Shown here piece after piece: positions 27,557-35,508 of a stretch of 64,000 bases of DNA (the first letter of the stretch is position 1; every line of letters starts with the position of its first letter). The stretch comes from Cellvibrio sp. UBA7671 (GTDB taxonomy: Bacteria; Pseudomonadota; Gammaproteobacteria; Pseudomonadales; Cellvibrionaceae). The stretch lies in contig DLHJ01000005.1 of the NCBI GenBank assembly GCA_002483145.1, positions 80,387 through 144,386 of the forward strand. Direction: 5' to 3'. The notes below the pieces were generated by a model. The model searched no databases. It worked only from the letters and a program-made list of their open reading frames with translations, and was not told where the DNA came from. Made by a program: the position numbers and the translations under genes.

Positions 27557-28774
27557 TTAATATGCAGGAATCACTTTCGATTCAACCCTATGCAGTTCCA
27601 ACATTTGTGGTTCATAAAATTGGTATTCACGAGGCGAGCATTGCTCGGAATCGGCGAATATTACTAAAGCTCTTTTTCCTGGAGATTTTGAGCTCGGGTA
27701 AATCACTCCATCGCATGAGATTCCATCTGCTGTTTTAAATACGTGCCTGAAATACTCCGTCACAATTTGAGTTGGCACGTAATCAATGTGGGCACGATCT
27801 TCTCGATCTATCGGTTTTGTAAAATCTTCTATGAAGTCATCAAGGAATTGCAATTTCGTACGCGTTTTTTTGCCTTCTTCGTCAAAGATTGTGGGTACCT
27901 CAAATGGGCGTGATAGATCGATCATAGTTAAAGGTCTTACCGGCTTGAAGACACCACAAATAGCCTTTTTTTCCGTTGCACTAGGTTGGTAGGTTTCGGC
28001 AATTGACGTTTCCAAATCGAATGCGCCGTAAAACATAGAAATTCCTGCTGGGCTCATTCTATTTGGAAGGCGTGCATATTTTAGCGGTGGAGAGCCCAAA
28101 TCAGATGCAGTTTGAAAGTCGTCAGAGGGGTTTACGATCCTTACTCTTAAAATTTCCTCATCCACCGCAATTGTAGTTATCCATTGCAATTGATTGATTG
28201 CTTTCGCAAGCACATCAAGTATGGCAACAGGATTAATTTCGTCATGCTGATTTGGATTGTGTTCAGTATTAACTGCATCAAGGAAAAAGTATCTCGATTT
28301 TATTTTGACAAATCTGCAAAAGTTATCCCATCCACTAATAAGAACCTCATGATCTGCTAATGAGTAAGGATCTTTAGTGCACCAATCTTGATTATGTATA
28401 GCAGAACAAACATCATCAAATAGATCACCGGAATTTATTTCCAAATTGATATGCAAAAGTAGTTCATAGGTGGATATCGTTGGCAGTTGATAACCTCCTT
28501 CGGCAGTTTCATAAGGCACCCCAGCACTTGCTGGATCAGTCCAGTTTTGAGTTATCGAAGAAAGTATGTATTCAAGTACTGTATCGAAATCGCAAGCAAT
28601 TACTTGCTCTTCCTCATCATTCTCACAATATGAGCACGTTGAACAACTTTGGTGTTTTGCAATAAATTTTTTAAGCCCATGGTCCTCAAAACAATTTGTA
28701 CAAACTGTGGACTCACTGCCTGAACTGAACCCTCTATCCCAGTCTTCAATCATTTGACTTTTTGCAATACCCAT
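27557..28774 (-). CDS. RES-domain protein with HEPN-type N-terminal domain, putative NAD-degrading toxin
   Basis: 405 residues from the ATG at 28774, preceded by GGAGGA; an in-frame ATG at 28792 with GAGG is an alternative. The N-terminus has zinc-knuckle cysteines (CTNCF, CSTCSYC), then a HEPN/RES N-terminal domain (PYETAEGGYQLPTISTYELL, SGWDNFCRFVKIKSRYFF). A C-terminal RES domain follows from residue ~230, with ARLPNRMSPAGISMFYGAFD then LETSIAETY, the Arg/Tyr/Glu set of the family. Other RES proteins destroy NAD+ as toxins. No Xre antitoxin is adjacent; the downstream DUF2971 gene is the only partner. Confidence 0.82.
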   Translation of the reverse strand: MGIAKSQMIEDWDRGFSSGSESTVCTNCFEDHGLKKFIAKHQSCSTCSYCENDEEEQVIACDFDTVLEYILSSITQNWTDPASAGVPYETAEGGYQLPTISTYELLLHINLEINSGDLFDDVCSAIHNQDWCTKDPYSLADHEVLISGWDNFCRFVKIKSRYFFLDAVNTEHNPNQHDEINPVAILDVLAKAINQLQWITTIAVDEEILRVRIVNPSDDFQTASDLGSPPLKYARLPNRMSPAGISMFYGAFDLETSIAETYQPSATEKKAICGVFKPVRPLTMIDLSRPFEVPTIFDEEGKKTRTKLQFLDDFIEDFTKPIDREDRAHIDYVPTQIVTEYFRHVFKTADGISCDGVIYPSSKSPGKRALVIFADSEQCSPREYQFYEPQMLELHRVESKVIPAY

Positions 28775-29015
28775 ATGTCCTCCATTGGCCATTGGCGCCT
28801 CATCAATTGCTGAGTGGTGATGCCGCCCAGCGGGTAGAATCCAAAGTTAGAATGTAGCTCATGAGGTCACACCATCGTCCAATTTCTATAAAAAATAAGT
28901 CGTTTTGATCCGTCGTTAGCGGGGTATTGCTCTCTTCGGCTTTTTTGTACGCGAGACCAGTTTTATTAGTAATCGAAAAGCAAAAAATAATTCCAGTTAG
29001 CTAAAAACGGAAAAC

Positions 29016-29050
29016 AAAAAACCCGCTTATCTTGCGATAAGCGGGTTTTT
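29016..29050 (-). terminator. Terminator of tRNA-Ala
   Basis: ACCCGCTTATC/GATAAGCGGGT is a near-perfect stem with loop TTGC and A/T runs on both sides. It sits 5 bases beyond the tRNA CCA end in the direction of its transcription. Confidence 0.92.
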
Positions 29051-29054
29051 AATT

Positions 29055-29130
29055 TGGTGGAGCTTAGCGGGATCGAACCGCTGACCTCAACACTGCCAGT
29101 GTTGCGCTCTCCCAGCTGAGCTAAAGCCCC
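29055..29130 (-). tRNA. tRNA-Ala (anticodon GGC)
   Basis: A 76-base tRNA with encoded CCA. The acceptor stem GGGGCTT pairs with AAGCTCC (one G-U). The D arm contains AGCTCAGCTGGGAGAGC. The anticodon arm is CAACA-CTGGCAG-TGTTG with anticodon GGC, and the T arm contains GGTTCGATCCC. It lies downstream of gltX in the same direction but has its own promoter, so it need not depend on gltX read-through. Confidence 0.97.
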
Positions 29131-29164
29131 AGATTCTTCGACATCCTGTCTCTGAGTGGCGCGC

Positions 29165-29193
29165 ATTTTATGCAGGTGCCTCCGGAGTGTCAA
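29165..29193 (-). promoter_or_regulatory. tRNA-Ala promoter
   Basis: On the minus strand, a perfect TTGACA (29193-29188) and TAAAAT (29170-29165) are separated by 17 bases. A GC-rich discriminator, GCGCGCC, follows directly, the signature of stringently controlled stable-RNA promoters. Confidence 0.88.
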
Positions 29194-29242
29194 GCAAAAG
29201 TTTTGGGCTTGTACTCCGGTTTTTTATCGATAAATCAAGCGG

Positions 29243-30757
29243 TTAACTGTTGGCGGCTGGCTCTTCTACTGCAACACCCAACTTATCAAAGATCTTTTCC
29301 AGATCCTTTTGTTTGTTTTTGCCGAAACCGCCCAAGGCATTGATCGCGTGGCGGATGCGGGCGCGACTCAGGTCGGGGCCGATGATCTGCATGGAGTCCA
29401 CTACCGAGAAGCTGGCGGTAGTGCCTGCAATGGCGACGAAGACCGGTGCGAGGGCGTCTTTGATCTTGATGCCCATTTGGTCGGCGAGCAGTTTGAGTTC
29501 GGCAAACAGGTTGTCGCGTTCCCAGGTGCGCAGGGCTTCCAGGCGCCAAAGGGCGAATTGCAGGTACTCTTTTTGTTTCTCCACATCCAGCTTGTTACCA
29601 GCGAAACTCGCTTCGTTCACCGGCATCATGCCGCTGACGAGGAAGCCCGCCAGTGGGGCGAAATCGCTCAGGGTGGTCATGCGCGATTGGGCGTGTGGCA
29701 GCGCTTGCAGCAGGGTTTCTTTGTTGAGTGCCCAACCGTGCAAACGCTCTGCGAGTTGCTCGACAGTGAAGTTCTCGCGAATCCACAGGCTGCTGAGCCA
29801 GTTGAGTTTTTCTACATCGAAAATCGGGCCGCCTAATGACACGCGCAGCAGGTCAAAGTGCTCCTGCATTTCGGCGAGGGTGAATTTCTCGCGCTCGTCC
29901 GGCATTGACCAGCCCATGCGGCCGAGGTAGTTGAGCATTGCTTCCGGCAAATAACCCATGCGCTTGTAATAAAGGATGCTAGTGGGGTTTTTGCGTTTGC
30001 TGAGTTTGGATTTATCCGGGTTGCGCAGTAGCGGCAAGTGGCACAGCACGGGCGCTTGCCAGCCGAAGTATTCGTAGAGTTTCAGATGCTTGGGCGCAGA
30101 GTTGATCCACTCTTCGCCGCGAATCACGTGAGTGATTTGCATCAGGTGATCGTCCACCACGTTGGCGAGGTGATAGGTGGGCATGCCGTCGCCTTTGAGC
30201 AGCACTTGCATATCCACTTGCGACCATTCGATCTCAATCTTGCCGCGCAGCATATCGTCGATTTCACACACGCCCTCTTCCGGGATTTTCATGCGGATAA
30301 CGTAAGGCTCGCCTGCATCCAACTTGGCTCGCACTTCAGCGGGCGATAATTTCAAACCGCGACCGTCGTACTTGGGGGTTTCACCGCGCGCTTGTTGTTC
30401 GCGGCGCATATCATCCAGCTCTTCAGCGGTGGCGAAGCAATAGAAGGCATGGCCTTTTTCGACCAGCTCAAAGGCATATTTGCCGTAGATATCCATCCGC
30501 TCGCTTTGGCGATAAGGGCCGTGCGGGCCGCCCACGTCCGGGCCTTCGTCCCACTCCAAACCCAACCAGCGCAGGCTGTCCAGAATCGCTTGTTCTGATT
30601 CAGGGGTGCTGCGGGTTTGGTCGGTATCTTCAATGCGCAACAGGAATTTGCCACCGTGCTGACGGGCAAAACACAGATTGAACAGGGCGATATAAGCGGT
30701 GCCTACGTGGGGGTCGCCGGTGGGCGACGGGGCAATACGGGTGCGAACTTCAGACAT
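29243..30757 (-). CDS. gltX: Glutamyl-tRNA synthetase
   Basis: A 504-residue class I synthetase charging tRNA-Glu. The HIGH-type motif is [12 protein letters not shown] near residue 12 and the KMSKS-type motif is KLSKRKNP near 250. Insertions and the C-terminal helical anticodon-binding domain ([20 protein letters not shown] at the end) are intact. A TATAAT with GC-rich discriminator lies upstream at 30813-30808, but without a good -35. Its neighbour on the 3' side is tRNA-Ala, an arrangement also seen in pseudomonads. Confidence 0.98.
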   Translation of the reverse strand: MSEVRTRIAPSPTGDPHVGTAYIALFNLCFARQHGGKFLLRIEDTDQTRSTPESEQAILDSLRWLGLEWDEGPDVGGPHGPYRQSERMDIYGKYAFELVEKGHAFYCFATAEELDDMRREQQARGETPKYDGRGLKLSPAEVRAKLDAGEPYVIRMKIPEEGVCEIDDMLRGKIEIEWSQVDMQVLLKGDGMPTYHLANVVDDHLMQITHVIRGEEWINSAPKHLKLYEYFGWQAPVLCHLPLLRNPDKSKLSKRKNPTSILYYKRMGYLPEAMLNYLGRMGWSMPDEREKFTLAEMQEHFDLLRVSLGGPIFDVEKLNWLSSLWIRENFTVEQLAERLHGWALNKETLLQALPHAQSRMTTLSDFAPLAGFLVSGMMPVNEASFAGNKLDVEKQKEYLQFALWRLEALRTWERDNLFAELKLLADQMGIKIKDALAPVFVAIAGTTASFSVVDSMQIIGPDLSRARIRHAINALGGFGKNKQKDLEKIFDKLGVAVEEPAANS

Positions 30758-30863
30758 GAAACGGCCTTTTGTGCGAATCGATAAGTTGGAAATAGGAAAA
30801 GGCGCGCATTATACGCTTGAATCGCCCGGCGGGAGAAACGGAGATTAAACCGCTCAGGCAAGT

Positions 30864-30953
30864 CGTCATCCCTGCGAACGCAGGAGCCGTTAGACCAGCG
30901 CAGCTAATCCAGCCTCTTGAATGTTATGGATACCCGCGTTCGCGGGTATGGCG
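30864..30953. repeat. REP-like inverted pair (REPIN-type)
   Basis: Two related hairpins stand in opposite orientation: CATCCCTGCGAACGCAGG on the left, and on the right the reverse complement of CATACCCGCGAACGCGGGTA. Each contains a short GCG-AA-CGC core. Such pairs, about 50 bases apart in non-coding DNA, are typical of REP/REPIN elements spread by RAYT transposases. No other copy was noticed in the window. Confidence 0.6.
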
Positions 30954-30966
30954 AAAATGATGTTTT

Positions 30967-31386
30967 TCAGAAGCCGCCCAGCAGAGGTAAATGTTTGAGG
31001 CGATGGTACTGCAAGGCCAAAGCGATGCAGTGTTTTAGTTGCTTAACGGGGATAAGCTCAAGGCGGGTAAAGATGATTGCCCTATTCCCTTCATAGCAAA
31101 ACAAATTGCCATAAAGTGCTTCGAAGGTTTCGACGAGAGTAGTTTTGCAATTGAAATAAAGTGCGTAGTGTTCGGGCGCGCGCGGTTTCCAATCCATGCG
31201 GATGGTGCTGCCCTGTTTGGCAATGTAACTCGGCTCGCCCCACTTCAAACTTTCTTCTATTTCGCCCACATCCAATTCAGCAGCAGTTTCAAAAATTAAT
31301 GTGCGCAGGAATAATAATTTTTTGCGCATCTCGGGGGGATATTTTTTAAAGACATCAGCAACGGCGGGATTGTGGATCGCTTGCAT
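30967..31386 (-). CDS. DUF1801-family protein
   Basis: 139 residues from the ATG at 31386, preceded by AGGAG at ten bases. The open frame continues 87 codons upstream but has no coding look. The fold family is recognised by KYPPEMRKKLLFLRTLIFET near the start, IEESLKWGEPSYIAKQGSTI in the middle and LPLLGGF at the end. The family resembles the YdhG/DUF1801 fold proteins of unknown biochemical role. Confidence 0.8.
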   Translation of the reverse strand: MQAIHNPAVADVFKKYPPEMRKKLLFLRTLIFETAAELDVGEIEESLKWGEPSYIAKQGSTIRMDWKPRAPEHYALYFNCKTTLVETFEALYGNLFCYEGNRAIIFTRLELIPVKQLKHCIALALQYHRLKHLPLLGGF

Positions 31387-31486
31387 AACAATACGCTCCT
31401 GATGGGCGCAATAAATATCAGCAAGTGTTGACTCATTAGTGCCGATATATATATTGCGGACTGCTAAAAAAACAACCGTGAAAAAA

Positions 31487-31912
31487 TTAATGGCCTTGAA
31501 GTTTTGCGGCGAGTTCTTCATCCCAAAACGCTGCTTCAATTTTGTGGCCATCGAGGTCGCGCACAAAGCAGCCGTAATAGGCATCACTATACAATGGACG
31601 CGGGCCAGGTGGGCCGTCGCAGATTGCACCAGCGGCGATGGCTGCATCGTAAAACGCGTGCACCTGGTCTTTGGTTAGTGCAATAAAACCCATATGAAAT
31701 CCATTGCTGAGTGTTGCAGGTTGGCCATCATGTGGTGTGCACACCCAAAATTCGGGGTACATGCGTCCGTACGCAATTGCGCCTGGGTGCTCCATGATGA
31801 TGTTGATATCCAAAGTTGCGAGCACAACATTATAAAAAGCGCGTGCTTTTTCATAATCATTTGTGCCAATTGATACATGCGAAATAATGCTGGGGTTTTG
31901 TGTGCTCATCAT
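31487..31912 (-). CDS. VOC-family (glyoxalase-like) protein
   Basis: A 141-residue VOC protein: HVSIGTNDYEKARAFYNVVL opens the fold, FHMGFIALTKDQVHAFYDAA marks the second half, and YYGCFVRDLDGHKIEAAFWD gives the last strand with the metal-site Glu. Two adjacent ATGs are possible starts. It is the third VOC gene of the window and its substrate is unknown. It lies 100 bases upstream of the DUF1801 gene in the same direction. Confidence 0.85.
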   Translation of the reverse strand: MMSTQNPSIISHVSIGTNDYEKARAFYNVVLATLDINIIMEHPGAIAYGRMYPEFWVCTPHDGQPATLSNGFHMGFIALTKDQVHAFYDAAIAAGAICDGPPGPRPLYSDAYYGCFVRDLDGHKIEAAFWDEELAAKLQGH

Positions 31913-32008
31913 TCTCTCCGTGATTCAGTGAAAAACAACTTACCACTATAGAGTAAAGAAGCTGTGCGTCAGAAATCGTCAGGAGAAATTCACACGCAAA
32001 AAAAATCC

Positions 32009-32038
32009 AAAAAAAAAGCCCCGGTAATTAACCGGGGC
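32009..32038 (-). terminator. Terminator of the di-heme oxidoreductase gene
   Basis: GCCCCGGT/ACCGGGGC with loop AATTA is followed on the minus strand by nine T residues. It lies 68 bases past the stop of the gene. Confidence 0.9.
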
Positions 32039-32105
32039 AAGGAGAACGCTAGCTAACTAGTACTACTAGCCGCTAGAGAGAATTAACTATTAGAGCGATT
32101 CCTCA

Positions 32106-34955
32106 TTACAGTGACTCAAGGAAACGCAATACATCTTGTTTTTGGCTGGCAGACAAAGCCTGGTAGGCATTTTTAGATGCTTGACCTTCACCGCCGTGCC
32201 AGAGGATTGCCTCTTCAATGGTGCGCGCGCGGCCATCGTGCAAGTAGCTATGCACTGGCGTACACACTTGTGCACCCTGACCGGCATTCGTTACACCGCC
32301 CGTTACGCAAGCAGACAAACCAATACCCCACAGAGGCGCAGTACGCCATTCAGCACCGCTCGCTTGACCTTCACCCAAATTGTCGGCCAGGTCTGGGCCC
32401 ATATCGTGCAGCAACATATCGGTGTAAGGCTTGATGGTTTGGCTGCGCAATTCACCCAATGGATGGAATTGACTGGTCACTACGGAGGGCGTATGGCAAC
32501 CCACACAACCAATTGATGCAAATTGTGTTTCACCACGTTGTACTGCTGCATCGTTCAAGTTGCGTTGCGGGCGCACACCGAGAGTTGAAATATATTTCAC
32601 CAGATTGTTCAGATGTGTATCCGACAACTCCGAACCACTCGCACCGCAGTCGTTTTGTGCTGAACCGCAATCAGGATTAGGCAGCACACTGGTCATTACA
32701 CCCATATCGGAATTGAACGCCGCTGCCACTTGATTCTTAACGCTGGTGGTACCGGCTTTGTACCCAAAGCGGCCCAAACGGGTTTGGCCAGATGGATCAA
32801 CAACACGATTGGCGCGGCCGGAAATGCCATCGCCATTAGCATCGTTGATATCTTCTTTTGCCAAAATCGTTGCTTCCGGAATCGCTTCCAACAAACCCAT
32901 GCCAACAAGTTGTGGTGCAACACGCGCAGAGAAACGCGCTGGCGTTACGCCGCTGAATTGATAGTTGGGTTTGCGCAGGCCATTCGTTTCCGTCCAGAAA
33001 GCGATAGACGCTTGCCCTTCACTTGCAACACCATTAGAGGATTTTGGTTGCAATGCGCGACCTAAATTTGGATGCGAGTTGCCATTGATATCGGCCACTT
33101 TGAATACCCATTTTTCCAGCGGTTGACCAACCGGTGCTGGTGCAGCGCGGCCGTTGCGCACGTGGCATCCGGCGCAGCGATCATGCACATAATGCGGGCC
33201 CGCTTTGCCGACGGTATCGGGGAAGATGCCGTTATCTACAACGTGTTCATCGTGTGAACCATCAATAAATGAGGCGTGATGCACGCGGCGTCCCAATACA
33301 AACGGCTGGCCATTTTGCGATGCCAGGTTGGTCGCCATTTGGATGAAATGGTTATCTGGCTCATTTGAATGGTTGTATGGAAGCGTTGTTTTGCCACCCA
33401 ACCAGGCTTTCTCAGGGATTTCTATCGAATCTTTTCTACCACCAAGAGTGCCGAAACTGCCAGTAACATCCCAAGGCACAAGACCTTTACCGACGATATA
33501 AAGATAGGTAGTGCCGTAGTAGGCCGAGCGACCGTGTGGAACTGTGTGATCGAGGAATTGACTCAATTCAAATTCCAGTTTATCGCCGATACGGATATTG
33601 CGGCCTTCGCGCGCATTGAAGCTGCGCTCTTTGTAGTAGTTGAGATTGTCGATCACGTTCATGGTGCCGTTATCGTAATACTCAGCCACAGTGCCTACAC
33701 CGCGATAGAACCAGCGGTTTTCCGCTTCGGTATCGTTCAATTTAAATTGTGTTTTCACGTTCATGCGCACAGTGTTGCCACCTTTGGCAACGTAATCCAC
33801 AATTTCAATTTCAGCAGTGCGGTGCTCCCAATAAAAACTCAGGAAGTGATCATAAGCTTGGAATTGATCTTCTTTTGCATGACGGTCACGACCTCGGTCA
33901 GCAATGCGTGTTACCAATGCATCACCGCGATCAAATTGAATCGCACCTTCAAGCGCCGTTGATGCGTTATATAAGGGAACAATATTACCGAGGCTCGCCG
34001 CAGAAGAACTGGATGGTGCAACTGATGTAGGTGTTGAACTGCGCGATGAACTGGCTGGCACGCTCGATGGTGCCACCGAGCTGCGAGAAGAACTCGACAG
34101 CGGTGTGCTTGAACGCGATGAACTCACTGGCGCTACACTGGATGCCGGTGTGCTAACGGAATAGTTTTGCCAGGGTGTATCCTGCCCCAATCCTGAACGG
34201 ATGATAGTGAAATTAATACTCACCACACTGCTCGCATTTAAATTAGGAATGTCATAAGTCCACACACCACCCGCTACATTCATGCGCACATTTTGTTGCG
34301 CGCCGTTGTTGATGCGGTAATGGATATCGGCGATGTCGGCTTGAGTTACAGTCGCGCGCAAGGTCGTGCTGTTGAGCGTGGTAACGCAGCCGAGATTGCA
34401 ATTACCGGCCGCCACACTGGATGCAGCAACAGATGAGGCCGCGGGCAGAGCGCCGAACACATCCATCTCAAAAATCGAGTAGCCCCAGTTGTTGCCTGCA
34501 CTGCGCGTCAATGCGTTCATGCGCACATAGCGATAAGTGCCGCTCAAGCCGACCGTATCGGTGCGGTTGCCAAAAGTTCCGCCAGTGCGCAGGCTGAGTT
34601 GTGTCCAACTGGAATTATTGTTGGAGCCGAGAATTTCATAACTCGCGGCGTTTGCGGCTTCCCACAAAATCACCACTTGATTGAGCGCATAAGGCTGGCC
34701 TAAATCGAGCGTCAGTGAGCTGGGTGAAACACCATGATTGGATTCCCAACGGGTGCTGCCGTTGTTGTCATTCGCCAAATTCGCGGGTTGTAGATTGGTA
34801 CTGCCGGTGGCAGAAACGGCGTTGATGTTGATAACTTGTGCGCTAGTCGTTTGCACATACAGGCTGCTACTAACGAGCGTGAGTAATGCGCAAACGGCGC
34901 GGCGGCCGAATGCACGGCGCCCGAGTACACGGCGTCCGAATTGAATGATTCGCAT
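32106..34955 (-). CDS. Secreted di-heme oxidoreductase with discoidin-like domain and polyserine linkers
   Basis: A 949-residue exported protein. The signal peptide ends near QTTSAQ. Residues ~40-165 resemble an F5/8 type C (discoidin, CBM32-like) domain (INAVSATGSTNLQPANLAND, STRWESNHGVSPSSLTLDLG). A second small beta domain (~186-262, IADIHYRINNGAQQNVRMNV) is followed by a serine-rich linker to ~320. The remainder is a DUF1111 di-haem oxidoreductase with haem motifs CAGCH (594-598) and CVGCH (817-821) and DINDANGDGISGRANRV. Polyserine linkers and carbohydrate-type modules suggest extracellular redox work on or near polysaccharides. Substrate and partner are not known. Confidence 0.85.
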   Translation of the reverse strand: MRIIQFGRRVLGRRAFGRRAVCALLTLVSSSLYVQTTSAQVININAVSATGSTNLQPANLANDNNGSTRWESNHGVSPSSLTLDLGQPYALNQVVILWEAANAASYEILGSNNNSSWTQLSLRTGGTFGNRTDTVGLSGTYRYVRMNALTRSAGNNWGYSIFEMDVFGALPAASSVAASSVAAGNCNLGCVTTLNSTTLRATVTQADIADIHYRINNGAQQNVRMNVAGGVWTYDIPNLNASSVVSINFTIIRSGLGQDTPWQNYSVSTPASSVAPVSSSRSSTPLSSSSRSSVAPSSVPASSSRSSTPTSVAPSSSSAASLGNIVPLYNASTALEGAIQFDRGDALVTRIADRGRDRHAKEDQFQAYDHFLSFYWEHRTAEIEIVDYVAKGGNTVRMNVKTQFKLNDTEAENRWFYRGVGTVAEYYDNGTMNVIDNLNYYKERSFNAREGRNIRIGDKLEFELSQFLDHTVPHGRSAYYGTTYLYIVGKGLVPWDVTGSFGTLGGRKDSIEIPEKAWLGGKTTLPYNHSNEPDNHFIQMATNLASQNGQPFVLGRRVHHASFIDGSHDEHVVDNGIFPDTVGKAGPHYVHDRCAGCHVRNGRAAPAPVGQPLEKWVFKVADINGNSHPNLGRALQPKSSNGVASEGQASIAFWTETNGLRKPNYQFSGVTPARFSARVAPQLVGMGLLEAIPEATILAKEDINDANGDGISGRANRVVDPSGQTRLGRFGYKAGTTSVKNQVAAAFNSDMGVMTSVLPNPDCGSAQNDCGASGSELSDTHLNNLVKYISTLGVRPQRNLNDAAVQRGETQFASIGCVGCHTPSVVTSQFHPLGELRSQTIKPYTDMLLHDMGPDLADNLGEGQASGAEWRTAPLWGIGLSACVTGGVTNAGQGAQVCTPVHSYLHDGRARTIEEAILWHGGEGQASKNAYQALSASQKQDVLRFLESL
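34900..34944. repeat. Three tandem 15-bp units inside the signal-peptide coding region
   Basis: The units CGGCGGCCGAATGCA, CGGCGCCCGAGTACA and CGGCGTCCGAATTGA lie head to tail. On the coding strand they give FGRRVLGRRAFGRRA, a triplicated basic n-region of the di-heme protein's signal peptide. Confidence 0.75.
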
Positions 34956-35443
34956 GTGATCTTGCCTCTGTTGTTGAAATTATTGTTTTTTGAAATAGTG
35001 AGTTGTGCGAGAGGTTGATTTACCCAACTAACAACTGCCCTTATAACAACGGCAATGGGAACCAACGGTTGATTAATTGCATCCTTAATCGTTAGATTCA
35101 GCTTCACTGCTGCGATGAGTTTCATAAACACAACTGTTCTGGCAACACCACAGACCGGGTTCAGTAGTGCTTATGTAGTAGCTCGAATGCGATTCTAAGT
35201 GCCGGAGAAAAATCTGTCGTCCCACTATGGACCCGGCGTTAAGTGAGCATCACAAATGCGAACCCGTGGGTAAATTTGGGTTTATAAGAAACAAATTTAG
35301 CAAGCGAAACGCGACTTTATTCACACTCCATTTCAGAATGAAACATGCTGTGAGCCTTGTGCCACTAAATAAAACAGGTAGGTGGGACGTAATTAGCGGA
35401 GTTCGGACAAACTGCTAAACAAATACTCATACAAATCCTGCAT
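34956..35443. other. Upstream region of the di-heme oxidoreductase gene
   Basis: About 490 bases with no convincing gene. A 63-codon plus-strand frame at 35227-35418 has no recognisable motif and weak start context. No clear operator palindrome or promoter pair could be fixed by eye. Confidence 0.4.
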
Positions 35444-35474
35444 AAAAAAACGCCAGAGTGTTCGCTCCGGCGTT
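35444..35474 (-). terminator. Terminator of the MHYT-GGDEF gene
   Basis: The hairpin CGCCAGAG/CTCCGGCG (one A-C mismatch) around TGTTCG is followed by a T7 tract in the minus direction. It lies 35 bases past the stop of that gene. Confidence 0.8.
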
Positions 35475-35508
35475 CTGACAGTAAACAACAGTGAGGAACC
35501 CGACCAAA

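Noticed and set aside
28966-29193. 75-codon minus-strand frame
   Set aside because: It reads straight through tRNA-Ala, its promoter and its terminator.
31387-31647. N-terminal extension of the DUF1801 protein
   Set aside because: The upstream 87 codons overlap the end of the neighbouring VOC gene in another frame, and a Shine-Dalgarno supports the later ATG at 31386.
35227-35418. 63-codon plus-strand frame upstream of the di-heme gene
   Set aside because: Weak start context and no domain-like features; more likely part of the upstream region of the minus-strand gene.
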